Positions 1 through 6,668 of a stretch of DNA of 7,261 nucleotides are shown here, in pieces. The notes beneath the pieces are model-generated. The model made no database searches, was not told the DNA's origin, and saw only the letters and a list, made by a program, of their open reading frames with translations. How positions within the stretch are numbered: the stretch's first letter is position 1; the number at the start of each line of letters is the position of its first letter. A program made the position numbers and the translations under genes. Origin of the DNA: Akkermansia sp. (GTDB lineage Bacteria > Verrucomicrobiota > Verrucomicrobiia > Verrucomicrobiales > Akkermansiaceae); the NCBI GenBank assembly GCA_020047775.1, contig JAIFNK010000186.1, forward strand, positions 1-7,261. The letters run 5' to 3'.

Positions 1-195
1 CACTGCGGCGTCAGGATCGCCGTGGTTGTGGTAGTGGGGCTCGAAGCCCTGGGTGAGCAGCGGATCCAGGACGACGTCCGCATTCGACACGTAGCCGAAT
101 GCCGGGCCGTCCATGTGGCCACCGGTGAGGAGCGAGGCCGCTTGCGCGGAAATGGGAAGGATCAAGCCAGCAGCGATTAGTGATTTCAGTTTCAT
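1..195 (-). CDS. Exported His-motif protein, all3515-like (possible Zur-repressed PEP-CTERM family), 3' truncated
   Basis: The reverse strand opens with an ATG at 195-193 and stays open for 65 codons to the window edge, so only the N-terminus is visible. Residues 1-19 form a signal peptide: Lys2 and Lys4, a hydrophobic stretch around residues 6-16, and an A-Q-A cleavage site near residue 19. The mature part begins with a GGHMDGPAFGY segment (25-35), followed by FEPHYHNHGDPDAA (51-64) with His54, His56 and His58 as plausible metal ligands. From memory, this resembles the 'all3515 family Zur-repressed PEP-CTERM protein' group and the related TIGR03769-like surface-protein domain. That would suit a secreted or surface zinc-handling protein. 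The gene is transcribed away from the zinc operon and shares its intergenic region. A C-terminal PEP-CTERM anchor cannot be checked because the 3' end is missing. No Shine-Dalgarno sequence precedes the ATG. The reading frame and signal peptide are well supported; the family name is moderately supported. Confidence 0.78.
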   Translation of the reverse strand, partial: MKLKSLIAAGLILPISAQAASLLTGGHMDGPAFGYVSNADVVLDPLLTQGFEPHYHNHGDPDAAV

Positions 196-365
196 AAGAA
201 TGAGGTAGGGAAGTGCGCGGAGTTTTGTTAAACGCATTAAATTTGCAAGAAGAAATAGAATTTAATTGCAAAATTATTGTGTTAAATTACTCTTGGCCCG
301 TGCCCACGGTATCCGCCATATCCCCAGTTTTCCTGAATGATGCGGCCCGCGGTCTCGCACAGCAG
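196..365. promoter_or_regulatory. Divergent AT-rich promoter/operator region of the zinc locus
   Basis: This stretch lies between the leftward exported-protein gene and the rightward operon. Positions 221-290 are very AT-rich in an otherwise GC-rich window, which is typical of a shared promoter. Within it are two copies of the palindrome TTGCAA (243-248 and 266-271) placed symmetrically around position 257, a TTAA-N5-TTAA element (228-240) and a TAATT-N4-AATTA element (263-276). TGTTAAA occurs twice (226-232 and 280-286). TAGAAT (256-261) could be a -10 element, but no well-spaced -35 partner is visible on either strand, so no promoter hexamers are assigned. The genes on both sides suggest control by a zinc-responsive Fur-family repressor (Zur). 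That is inferred from context; none of the elements clearly matches a Zur box known to me. Positions 300-365 are GC-rich and could be 5' UTR or extra N-terminal coding sequence of the next gene. Confidence 0.6.
237..277. repeat. Imperfect inverted repeat built on two TTGCAA palindromes (candidate operator)
   Basis: The left arm (237-248, TTAAATTTGCAA) and right arm (266-277) are reverse complements at 10 of 12 positions, with a 17-bp spacer (249-265). Each arm contains TTGCAA, which is itself a palindrome, so the element can also be read as two dimer sites about two helical turns apart (23 bp between repeat starts). The location in a divergent promoter favours a regulator-binding role. The regulator is not identified. 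Part of the symmetry could be chance because the region is so AT-rich. Confidence 0.4.
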
Positions 366-863
366 ATGGTGTTCTGGGGGTACGATGTCCGCCATTCGGA
401 GGGCAACTCGCTGTTGCGCTTCGGTCTGAAACGCAGCCCGTCGCCCGGGCTGACCGGCACAAGTTGCTACTCAATGCCATGGGAAAGTGGATTGATCGAG
501 CTCCACGGGGCCGTCGCCTCATGGACTCCGCCGCCGGGCATGAGCGGCAGCGTGTTTTGCCGCGACCGCGGTCGCATCGAACTCTGGAGTGGTTCGCAGT
601 CTCCCGTTCCCGGACGCGAACATGGGGAGGCTGGAATGGTAGAGGAGCGCTGGCAGGCATTCCGCCCATTTCTCCGCTACTTGGTTTCCTACGAGCGGTG
701 GATTCTCGAAACCCATGGTGCCGAATGGCGCTTCGGCTGCTGGCGGGCTCTCAAACGCCTGCCAAAGGGCAAACCCTGGCTGCCACCCGCCCTCGCCCTG
801 AAGTGGTGGGAACTCGCCGCTGTCGGCAATCCTCCCCGTCCGAAACAACTCGTTAAATCATGA
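366..863 (+). CDS. Trp-rich conserved-looking protein of unknown function, first gene of the zinc operon
   Basis: I do not recognise a named domain. From ATG 366 the product is 165 residues, apparently soluble, with no signal peptide or membrane span. It contains 11 tryptophans, including WW at 147-148, and three cysteines (34, 65, 125). The C-terminal half is basic and aromatic: a [10 protein letters not shown] segment (109-118), [20 protein letters not shown] (122-141), then WWELAA and a PPRPKQL tail. This composition suggests a compact fold, possibly binding protein or nucleotide partners. The start is uncertain. The frame is open upstream to position 213, but 213-299 is AT-rich promoter-like DNA. 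GTG 300 (187 residues) is the main alternative; ATG 366 was preferred because it is the first in-frame ATG after the AT-rich block. No Shine-Dalgarno sequence precedes either. The stop overlaps the following GTPase start as ATGA (860-863), which implies translational coupling and a related role. The function is unknown; an accessory role in zinc delivery is only inferred from position. Confidence 0.75.
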   Translation: MVFWGYDVRHSEGNSLLRFGLKRSPSPGLTGTSCYSMPWESGLIELHGAVASWTPPPGMSGSVFCRDRGRIELWSGSQSPVPGREHGEAGMVEERWQAFRPFLRYLVSYERWILETHGAEWRFGCWRALKRLPKGKPWLPPALALKWWELAAVGNPPRPKQLVKS

Positions 864-2197
864 CATCCAAACTCCCCGTCACCGTCCTCACCGGCTTCCT
901 CGGCTCCGGCAAAACCACGCTGCTCAACCGCATTCTCACCGAAAACCACGGCCTCCGCATCGCCGTGATCGAAAACGAATTCGGCGAGGTCGGCATCGAC
1001 CACGAACTCGTCATCAACGCCGACGAAGAGATCTTCGAGATGAACAACGGCTGCATCTGCTGCACCGTGCGCGGCGACCTCATCCGCATCATCGGTAGCC
1101 TGATGAAACGCCGCGACCAGTTCGATCACATCCTCATCGAAACCACCGGCCTCGCCGATCCCGGCCCTGTCATTCAGACCTTCTTCGTCGATGACGAAAT
1201 GAAGGACAAGCTCACCCTCAACGCCATCGTCGCACTCGTCGATGCCCGCCACATCCCACTCCACCTCGATTCCAGCGAAGAGGCGGTCAAACAAATCGCC
1301 TTCGCCGATTCCATCCTGCTCAACAAAACCGACCTCGTCACCGCCGCCGAACTCGATGCGCTCGAAGCTCGCATCAAAGCCATCAACGGCGTCGCGAAAC
1401 TCCAGCGCTGCCAGAACGCGAACGTCCCGATTGCTAGCGTGCTCGACATCGGCGGCTTTAATCTCGACCGCGCCATCGGCATCGATGCGCGTTTCCTCGA
1501 TCCCGAATACCCCTTCGAATGGGGCGGCATCCTTGAGGCACCCGCCGGCACGCTCACCCTCGCCGCTTCGCAAAATCCGGACCCATCCATGACGGCGGTC
1601 ATCATTCCCGTGAACGGAACCGACGACGAATCACTCGCGCTCGCCCGTGAAATCGCCGTTCGCGCGTTCTCTCACAAAGCCATCGAAGCGGCCAGCGGCA
1701 GCGTTCTATCTGCGGATGGTATCCCTTACGACCTCGTTCTCAACGACGGTCCCATGCAATGGACTTGCAAGGTCGATGCATCCGGTCCTCTCGCCATCTT
1801 CACCCAGCACTACCCGGAGGAACTTGGACTGAAATTTTTAGCAGGCTCTGAGGAGCTCCATCCGCCCATCGCCGCATCCTACAAACCAGACCATACCCAC
1901 GACGAAGCCGTCAGCTCCGTCGGCATCGAGGTCGATGGCGAGTGTGATGCCAAGAAACTCGATGCCTGGCTCTCCAAACTTCTCCGCGAGCGGGGCACCG
2001 ACATCTACCGGATGAAAGGTGTCTTCGCAATCCGTGGAAACCCGAACCGCTTCATTTTCCAAGGCGTCCACATGCTGCTTGATCCCACAGACGGCGGCCC
2101 ATGGGGAAACAAACCGCGCCGCACCTCCCTCGTCTTCATTGGCCGTGATCTCGACCGCGACTCACTCAACCAATCCTTCCGCAAATGCCTCGCCTGA
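860..2197 (+). CDS. COG0523 (CobW/G3E family) GTPase, putative zinc metallochaperone
   Basis: This 445-residue protein has the full set of COG0523 motifs: Walker [10 protein letters not shown] (12-20), the [10 protein letters not shown] switch region (38-47), the metal-binding CICC motif (65-68), ETTGLADP (94-101, Walker B/G3) and the G4 motif NKTD (155-158). A CobW C-terminal domain covers roughly 350-445, with [12 protein letters not shown] and a closing LVFIGRDLD segment. COG0523 proteins are cytosolic P-loop GTPases that couple GTP hydrolysis to metal transfer; zinc-limited members are thought to supply metal to essential zinc enzymes. The protein is longer than many relatives because of a central segment (about 215-345) containing PFEWGGI. 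The linker before the CobW_C domain has only a weak His motif (DHTHD) rather than the His-rich run often seen. Its start overlaps the upstream gene (ATGA) and its end overlaps the WD40 gene by 13 bp. The 5' coding sequence is almost identical over 35 nt to the third GTPase gene in this window. Family certain; zinc is inferred from the neighbouring ABC importer. Confidence 0.96.
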   Translation: MTSKLPVTVLTGFLGSGKTTLLNRILTENHGLRIAVIENEFGEVGIDHELVINADEEIFEMNNGCICCTVRGDLIRIIGSLMKRRDQFDHILIETTGLADPGPVIQTFFVDDEMKDKLTLNAIVALVDARHIPLHLDSSEEAVKQIAFADSILLNKTDLVTAAELDALEARIKAINGVAKLQRCQNANVPIASVLDIGGFNLDRAIGIDARFLDPEYPFEWGGILEAPAGTLTLAASQNPDPSMTAVIIPVNGTDDESLALAREIAVRAFSHKAIEAASGSVLSADGIPYDLVLNDGPMQWTCKVDASGPLAIFTQHYPEELGLKFLAGSEELHPPIAASYKPDHTHDEAVSSVGIEVDGECDAKKLDAWLSKLLRERGTDIYRMKGVFAIRGNPNRFIFQGVHMLLDPTDGGPWGNKPRRTSLVFIGRDLDRDSLNQSFRKCLA

Positions 2198-3282
2198 CCG
2201 ACCCCGATGCACTGGAAGAGGAGGAAATCGAAATCCGCTCCGCCGCCGACCTGCTGCCACTCGCTTGGACGGCAGACCTTGCCGAATACGCCCTCGACCT
2301 CCGCTGGTCGCCCGACGGCACCCACCTCGCCGCTTTACCAAGCACCGGCAAACCCCAGCTGTTCGATCTAGCAGAAGGCAAGATCATCGACCTCCCATTC
2401 CACCGCGGCGGCAACGGCAGCCTCGCATGGCACCCGCGAGGCCACACTCTCGCCACCTTCGGCCAAGACGGCATGCTACGCCTCCACGAAATTCCCAGCG
2501 GCAATACCCGCGCTCTCCAACTCCCACGCGGTTGGACCGAGCGCTGCGCCTGGAATGCCGATGGCTCGCTCATCGCCGCAGCCGTCGGCAAGGCCGTGCA
2601 TGTCATCGATGCCACGACTCTCGAAACTCTCCAGCTCATCGATGACCACCGATCCACCGTCACCGATCTCATCTGGCATCCGGTCGTGTTAGGTCAATTC
2701 GCCACTGCCAGCGATGGCGGCGCGCGCCTGTGGCGGCTCGGCGAATCCAAACCCCACGCCCGCATCGACGATGGCGTCGCCGCCGTGCTTGTCACCTGGA
2801 GTCCCGACGGACGATGGGTGGTCACCAGCGATCAAACGCCCTCTGTTCATCTCTTCGACACCAAAAAACGCGATCCGCTTCACATCCAAGGTTTCGAAAC
2901 CAAGATCAAAGCCTTCGCCTGGCAAACCGGGGGCACCCCTGATCTCCCATGGCTCGCCCTCAGCGGCAGCCCGGTCATCACCGTCTGGCCATGTTATGGA
3001 AAAAACGGCCCGCGCGGTGCGAAGCCACACCAACTCTACGGCCACCTCAAAGAAGTCACCGCCCTCGATTTTCCCAAAGACGGTCCCTACCTCGCCTCCG
3101 GCGCGCGCGACGGCTTCGTCCTCCTCTGGCTCCCGCACCACTCGGATGGACCCGCTCTGATCGCACGCGAAGATCAGGAAATCACCGCCGTGCGCTGGTC
3201 CCCGGACGGCCTCCACCTCGCCTATGGAACAGCATCAGGCAAAATCGCCATCCATTCACTCAACCCCGAAGCAACAAGATGA
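2185..3282 (+). CDS. WD40-repeat beta-propeller protein of the zinc operon
   Basis: This 365-residue cytosolic protein has no signal peptide or membrane segment. About eight WD40-like units can be read, each with a hydrophobic strand, a [W/F]-x-P-D-G-type turn and a terminal strand. They start near residues 38 (LRWSPDG), 79 (LAWHPRG), 119 (CAWNADG), 157 (LIWHP, ending ARLWRL), 200 (VTWSPDG), 238 (FAWQTGG), 290 (LDFPKDG, ending VLLWLP) and 330 (VRWSPDG). This gives a single propeller of seven or eight blades. The first ~25 residues are acidic (EEEEIEIR). WD40 propellers are generally protein-interaction platforms without catalytic activity. The 13-bp overlap with the upstream COG0523 gene and the ATGA overlap with znuA place it firmly in the operon. 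I recall WD40 genes beside COG0523 genes in other bacteria, so a conserved partnership is plausible: a scaffold or client adaptor for the GTPase. That role is inference. The start is ATG 2185; no Shine-Dalgarno sequence is visible. Confidence 0.9.
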   Translation: MPRLTDPDALEEEEIEIRSAADLLPLAWTADLAEYALDLRWSPDGTHLAALPSTGKPQLFDLAEGKIIDLPFHRGGNGSLAWHPRGHTLATFGQDGMLRLHEIPSGNTRALQLPRGWTERCAWNADGSLIAAAVGKAVHVIDATTLETLQLIDDHRSTVTDLIWHPVVLGQFATASDGGARLWRLGESKPHARIDDGVAAVLVTWSPDGRWVVTSDQTPSVHLFDTKKRDPLHIQGFETKIKAFAWQTGGTPDLPWLALSGSPVITVWPCYGKNGPRGAKPHQLYGHLKEVTALDFPKDGPYLASGARDGFVLLWLPHHSDGPALIAREDQEITAVRWSPDGLHLAYGTASGKIAIHSLNPEATR

Positions 3283-4193
3283 AACGCCGCCTCTTCCTTT
3301 GCCTCCCAGCCATCGTTTTATTCGCTGCCTGCAAGCCGGATGATTCATCTAACAAAAACAATGAATCCGGGAAACTCCGCATCCTCGCCACCTTCCTCCC
3401 CGTCCACGCCCACGCCGCCTCCATCGCCGGGGATCTTGCCATCGTGGAATCCATCGTCTCAGGTGATGTCGGCGCCCACGGCTTCTCTCCGCGCCCGGCG
3501 GACATGGAACGCATCGCCAAGGCCGATGTCCTTGTCTTCAACGGCGCGGGCATGGAACCGTGGCTTGATGATCTTGTCCGCCATTCCGCGAAGAAGGATC
3601 TGAAGAAGGTCGATCTATCAATCGGCGTCGAACTCATGGCCAACCCGCCTGTTTTCGGCGCGTCCGATTCATCCTCCGGCGAACCGAACCCGCATCTCTG
3701 GCTTGATCCCGTCGTCGCCATCCGCCAGGTGGAAACCCTGCGCGACGCACTCGTCGCCGTGGATCCGGAGGGTGCCGGAACCTATCAAAAAAACGCCGCC
3801 GACTACATCGCCAAGCTCCGCGAACTCGACGCCGATTTCCAACGCGTCCTCGGTCCGCTACCGTCCAAGAAACTCGTTACCTTCCACGATGCCTTTCCCT
3901 ATCTCGCGAAACGCTACGGACTGGAATCTATCGGTTACATTGCCGAGTTTCCCGAGCGCGATCCCGCTCCGGCGGAGCTCGCCGCACTCATCGAGCGCAT
4001 CCATGCCGCCGGCGTGAAAGTCCTCTTCGCCGAGACCGGATACGAGCCAGCTTTGCTCCAGCGCGTGGCTACCGAAGCAGGTGCGCGCGTTTCCACGCTT
4101 GATACTCTGGAAGTCGGCCAAGCCGGCCCGGATGCCTACCTCAACGGCATGAGAAAAAACCTCGAATCCCTGCGCGCCGCCTTCGCCCCATGA
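3279..4193 (+). CDS. znuA: Zinc (or Zn/Mn) ABC transporter substrate-binding lipoprotein
   Basis: This 304-residue cluster A-I binding protein begins at ATG 3279, which overlaps the WD40 stop as ATGA. The frame is open further upstream, but that sequence lies inside the WD40 gene. Residues 2-18 form a lipoprotein signal (KRR, hydrophobic core, lipobox FAAC with Cys18), so the mature protein is membrane-tethered outside the cytoplasmic membrane. Family landmarks follow: TFLPVHAHA (38-46), HGFSPRPADMERIAKAD (67-83), NGAGMEPWLDDL (88-99), NPHLWLDP (137-144), FHDAFPYLAKRYGL (202-215) and FAETGYEP (250-257). Candidate metal ligands are His67, His139 and His203, with Asp275 or Glu252 as the fourth. 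The His-rich acidic loop typical of many ZnuA proteins is missing; the corresponding stretch (about 121-136) is short and rich in Ser, Gly and Asp. That resembles TroA/MntC-type proteins, so Mn cannot be excluded from this protein alone. The COG0523 neighbours favour zinc. Confidence 0.95.
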   Translation: MKRRLFLCLPAIVLFAACKPDDSSNKNNESGKLRILATFLPVHAHAASIAGDLAIVESIVSGDVGAHGFSPRPADMERIAKADVLVFNGAGMEPWLDDLVRHSAKKDLKKVDLSIGVELMANPPVFGASDSSSGEPNPHLWLDPVVAIRQVETLRDALVAVDPEGAGTYQKNAADYIAKLRELDADFQRVLGPLPSKKLVTFHDAFPYLAKRYGLESIGYIAEFPERDPAPAELAALIERIHAAGVKVLFAETGYEPALLQRVATEAGARVSTLDTLEVGQAGPDAYLNGMRKNLESLRAAFAP

Positions 4194-4843
4194 CTACCGA
4201 TTCACCGCTTCTCGAATCCCGCTCGCTCACCTTGCGCCACGGCACGCGCCAGGTGCTCACCGCTTTTTCCTGTGCCATTCATCGCGGCGAATTGTTAGGC
4301 ATCAGCGGGCCGAACGGCTGCGGGAAAACCACCTTGCTCAAGGCTCTCGTCGGTATCCATCGCCCCGTCGGCGGCAGCATCGTGCGCCACCGACTCGCCC
4401 GGAAACCCGGCTACGTCCCGCAACACGCGCCGATTGATCGGAATTTTCCGCTCACCGCCTCCGAGTTTCTCGCGATCAACTGCCACAGCCGCATCCCATG
4501 GATCGGTGGCATCCCGCGCAAGCTCCGCCATGGCATCTGCGGAAAGCTCGACTGCCTCGGGATCTCCCACCTCGCCGCCCGCCCGCTCGGCACGCTCTCC
4601 GGAGGCGAACTCCAGCGCGTCCGCATCGCCGCCTCTCTTCTCGATGATCCGGTACTTCTATTGTTAGACGAGCCCTCCAACCACCTCGACCCAGCAGCCG
4701 CCGCCAGCCTCAAGCAACTTATGATTCATCTTCACCAAGAGCACTTGCTCACTCTCATCGTCGTTTCCCACGACGAATCCTTCCTCGACGGCCTGTCCAC
4801 CCGCCGTCTCACGCTTGATGCTCCGCTGCTCGCGGTAGCCTGA
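4190..4843 (+). CDS. znuC: Zinc ABC transporter ATP-binding protein
   Basis: This 217-residue ABC ATPase energises the importer on the cytoplasmic face. All nucleotide-binding motifs are intact: Walker A GPNGCGKTT (40-48), Q-loop Gln78 within YVPQHAPID, signature LSGGELQRVRIA (136-147), Walker B LLLLDEP (156-162, catalytic Glu161), the D-loop around NHLDP (164-168) and the H-loop SHD (His194). The YVPQ....D.NFPLTA segment is typical of the Zn/Mn (ZnuC/MntB-like) branch. At 217 residues it is shorter than E. coli-type ZnuC and ends soon after the H-loop, so it has no C-terminal regulatory extension. The start ATG overlaps the znuA stop (ATGA, 4190-4193) and the permease gene begins 11 bp after the stop. 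Four consecutive Leu codons in Walker B are CTT, CTA, TTG and TTA, unlike the CTC/CTG preferred elsewhere in the window. Confidence 0.96.
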   Translation: MTTDSPLLESRSLTLRHGTRQVLTAFSCAIHRGELLGISGPNGCGKTTLLKALVGIHRPVGGSIVRHRLARKPGYVPQHAPIDRNFPLTASEFLAINCHSRIPWIGGIPRKLRHGICGKLDCLGISHLAARPLGTLSGGELQRVRIAASLLDDPVLLLLDEPSNHLDPAAAASLKQLMIHLHQEHLLTLIVVSHDESFLDGLSTRRLTLDAPLLAVA

Positions 4844-4854
4844 GACACATCCTC

Positions 4855-5697
4855 ATGCACTTCATCGAGCTGTTCCGTTATGACTTCATTCGCTACGCGC
4901 TGGTGTCAGGTCTTCTATTAGGGCCCACCTGCGCCCTGCTCGGTGTATTCGTCAACCTGCGCGGCATGGCTTTTTTCAGCGACGCACTCGCCCACTCCGC
5001 CCTCACCGGAGTCGCCCTCGGATTCATGATCGACGCCTGGACCGGCTGGAAAATAGATCCCACGATCTATGTCCTCATCTTCTCCTGCCTGCTCGCGCTC
5101 GGCATGGGCTGGCTGTCCCAGCGCACGCCGCTTTCCCGCGATACCATCACCGCCTTCACCTTCACTGGCAGCGTCGCCCTCGGAGTGATCCTTATTTCTC
5201 TGCTCGGGAAACACCGCATGCTCGAAGGCTTGCTCTTCGGCAGCATCTACGCGAACGGCCCCGCCGACATCGTCCACCAAGCCATCCTCGCTGCCGCAGT
5301 GCTCGTGTTTTTCCTCACCCAGCTCCGCCCGCTCACCCTCGCTACTCTCGATCCCGAACTTGCGCGCTCCCGCGGCATCAGGCCCGCGTTGCTCCATTAC
5401 GCATTCTCCCTGCTTGTCGCCGCCACCGTGGCCGTCGGCCTCAAAATGCTCGGTGCCCTCCTGCTCAGCGCCCTCATCGTCATGCCCGCCGCCGCTGCCC
5501 GCATCGCGTCTTCCAGCTTTCGAAACCTCATCCTGGTTGCACTTCTGCTAGGTATTGCCGCCCCTCCCGTAGGCATCGCCGCCTCCGCCACGCTCAACCT
5601 CCCCACAGGCCCCTGCATTGTCCTCGTCCACGTCGCCGCCTTGGCCGTCTGCCAGCTCATTCATCTCATCCGTCCATTGAGAAGCCTAACCACATGA
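4855..5697 (+). CDS. znuB: Zinc ABC transporter permease
   Basis: This 280-residue, strongly hydrophobic protein is an ABC-3 family permease that forms the membrane channel. Hydrophobic segments lie roughly at 14-34, 44-60, 70-88, 95-117, 136-155, 183-204, 206-220, 224-247 and 253-275, giving about eight or nine spans. The FFSDALAHSALTGVALG segment (40-56) is the family hallmark. The LDPELARSRGI stretch (about 165-175) matches the cytoplasmic coupling helix that contacts the ATPase. The KMLGALLLSALIVMPAAAA segment (about 198-216) is the conserved late membrane motif. The product is full length for the family. Its start is 11 bp after znuC and its stop overlaps the next GTPase start as ATGA (5694-5697). 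The ATG at 4855 is the first sensible start; a weak GAG sits upstream, with no convincing Shine-Dalgarno sequence. Confidence 0.96.
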   Translation: MHFIELFRYDFIRYALVSGLLLGPTCALLGVFVNLRGMAFFSDALAHSALTGVALGFMIDAWTGWKIDPTIYVLIFSCLLALGMGWLSQRTPLSRDTITAFTFTGSVALGVILISLLGKHRMLEGLLFGSIYANGPADIVHQAILAAAVLVFFLTQLRPLTLATLDPELARSRGIRPALLHYAFSLLVAATVAVGLKMLGALLLSALIVMPAAAARIASSSFRNLILVALLLGIAAPPVGIAASATLNLPTGPCIVLVHVAALAVCQLIHLIRPLRSLTT

Positions 5698-6647
5698 CCC
5701 CGTCCTCCGAGCGCATTCCCGTCCTCATCGTTGCTGGTTTCCTCGGTGCCGGGAAAACCACATTCATCCGCGAGCTGATCCCACGACTCATCCCCGGCCC
5801 ACGCGCTCCCTATGTCATCCTCAATGATTTTCTCAACGCAGCCATCGACGCTTTCACCCTCAAAGGCCTCGGCGCGGAAATCCAAGGCCTCGCCGCTGGC
5901 TGCGTCTGTTGCGATGACACCGGGAGTCTGATTGACGCCATCCTCCGCGTGCCCGTGTCCATCCGCCCGCTCATCATCATCGAAGCCAATGGCACCACCG
6001 ATCCCTATCGCCTCATCGAAACCCTCACGCTCACCGCCGCCCTGCGTGATGTCCTCGGTTCCATTCTCCAGGTCACCGTCATCAACGAATCCCGCTGGGG
6101 TAAACGCTGGCTCCCCGGAGACAAACACACCGAACGCGCCCAAGTCCGCACCGCCAGTGCCATCCTAACGAACCGCAGTGAAACCGCCACCGACAAACAA
6201 AAACAACGCCTCCGCGACGACCTGCTAGAGCTGAATCCCCGCGCCCCACGGCTCGACACGGACTCCTTCATCGATCTCCTGCTGCATGAAACTGCTGCGG
6301 AAACCCTGCCAACGCCGAACACCAGCGATCCCATTCCACACGCCCACCACCATGTGGCCGTGCAACTGGAGCCTCCCTTGATGAGCGAGGAAGGCCTCCG
6401 CCAATGGCTCCAGGCACTCCCACGGGACATCCTCCGTGTGAAGGGACTAGCCCGCATTTCCGACCGGGAAATGTGTTACTTCAACCGCACCGACGATCCA
6501 TTCGAATCACCCAGAATCATCAAGGTCCGCGCGCAGGAAGGCATGGAACCTGCCGCCGTTTTTATTGGCCCGGGACTCAACGAGAAATCCCTGCTCGCCA
6601 GCTTCCGAGATGAAACCCGCGTCTCACCATTCAAACTCTCTCTTTGA
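5694..6647 (+). CDS. Divergent COG0523 (CobW/G3E) protein with altered G4 motif
   Basis: This 317-residue protein keeps Walker A GFLGAGKTT (15-23), the CVCC metal motif (70-73) and a G3-like EANGTTDP (97-104). The G4 motif that normally reads NKxD is NRSE (160-163), so the Lys and the guanine-specifying Asp are both changed. The switch region is also atypical: LNDFLNAAID (43-52) instead of [10 protein letters not shown] His cluster, HAHHH (216-220), precedes a CobW C-terminal domain (about 221-317, with RVKGLARISD and AVFIGPGLNE). The protein therefore looks like an intact metal-binding member of the family with possibly changed nucleotide preference. It overlaps znuB by 4 bp, so it is coupled to the importer. 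A role in receiving or allocating imported zinc is likely but inferred. It is much less similar to the other two COG0523 proteins here than they are to each other around the P-loop. It does not look like a pseudogene, since motifs before and after G4 are in frame and codon use is normal. Confidence 0.93.
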   Translation: MTPSSERIPVLIVAGFLGAGKTTFIRELIPRLIPGPRAPYVILNDFLNAAIDAFTLKGLGAEIQGLAAGCVCCDDTGSLIDAILRVPVSIRPLIIIEANGTTDPYRLIETLTLTAALRDVLGSILQVTVINESRWGKRWLPGDKHTERAQVRTASAILTNRSETATDKQKQRLRDDLLELNPRAPRLDTDSFIDLLLHETAAETLPTPNTSDPIPHAHHHVAVQLEPPLMSEEGLRQWLQALPRDILRVKGLARISDREMCYFNRTDDPFESPRIIKVRAQEGMEPAAVFIGPGLNEKSLLASFRDETRVSPFKLSL

Positions 6648-6668
6648 AACTCCAACACACCTCCTAAC

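Noticed and set aside
213..299. N-terminal extension of the Trp-rich protein from ATG 213
   Set aside because: The DNA is AT-rich, repeat-bearing and intergenic in character, and starting at 213 would leave almost no room for a promoter.
196..299. Known Zur box
   Set aside because: No segment gives a convincing match to the enterobacterial, Gram-positive or cyanobacterial Zur consensus as I remember them. The palindromes are reported only as candidate operators.
689..1573. Long antisense open frame of 294 codons on the minus strand across the Trp-rich and first GTPase genes
   Set aside because: It lies opposite strongly supported COG0523 motifs, and its composition (rich in Asp, Glu, Val, Ala, Gly) is what reverse reading of a GC-rich gene yields. 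It is a shadow frame.
2019..2645. Plus-strand 208-codon frame across the GTPase-WD40 junction
   Set aside because: The translation is Arg/Pro/Ser-rich low-complexity sequence in an alternative frame of two well-supported genes.
2949..3278. Upstream extension of the znuA frame
   Set aside because: This stretch is fully inside the WD40 gene and gives an Arg/Pro-rich translation without domain features. The lipoprotein signal peptide begins at 3279.
6160..6190. Frameshift as the cause of the missing NKxD motif in the second COG0523 protein
   Set aside because: Motifs before (CVCC, EANGTTDP) and after (HAHHH, CobW_C) lie in one continuous frame, so the change is by substitution.
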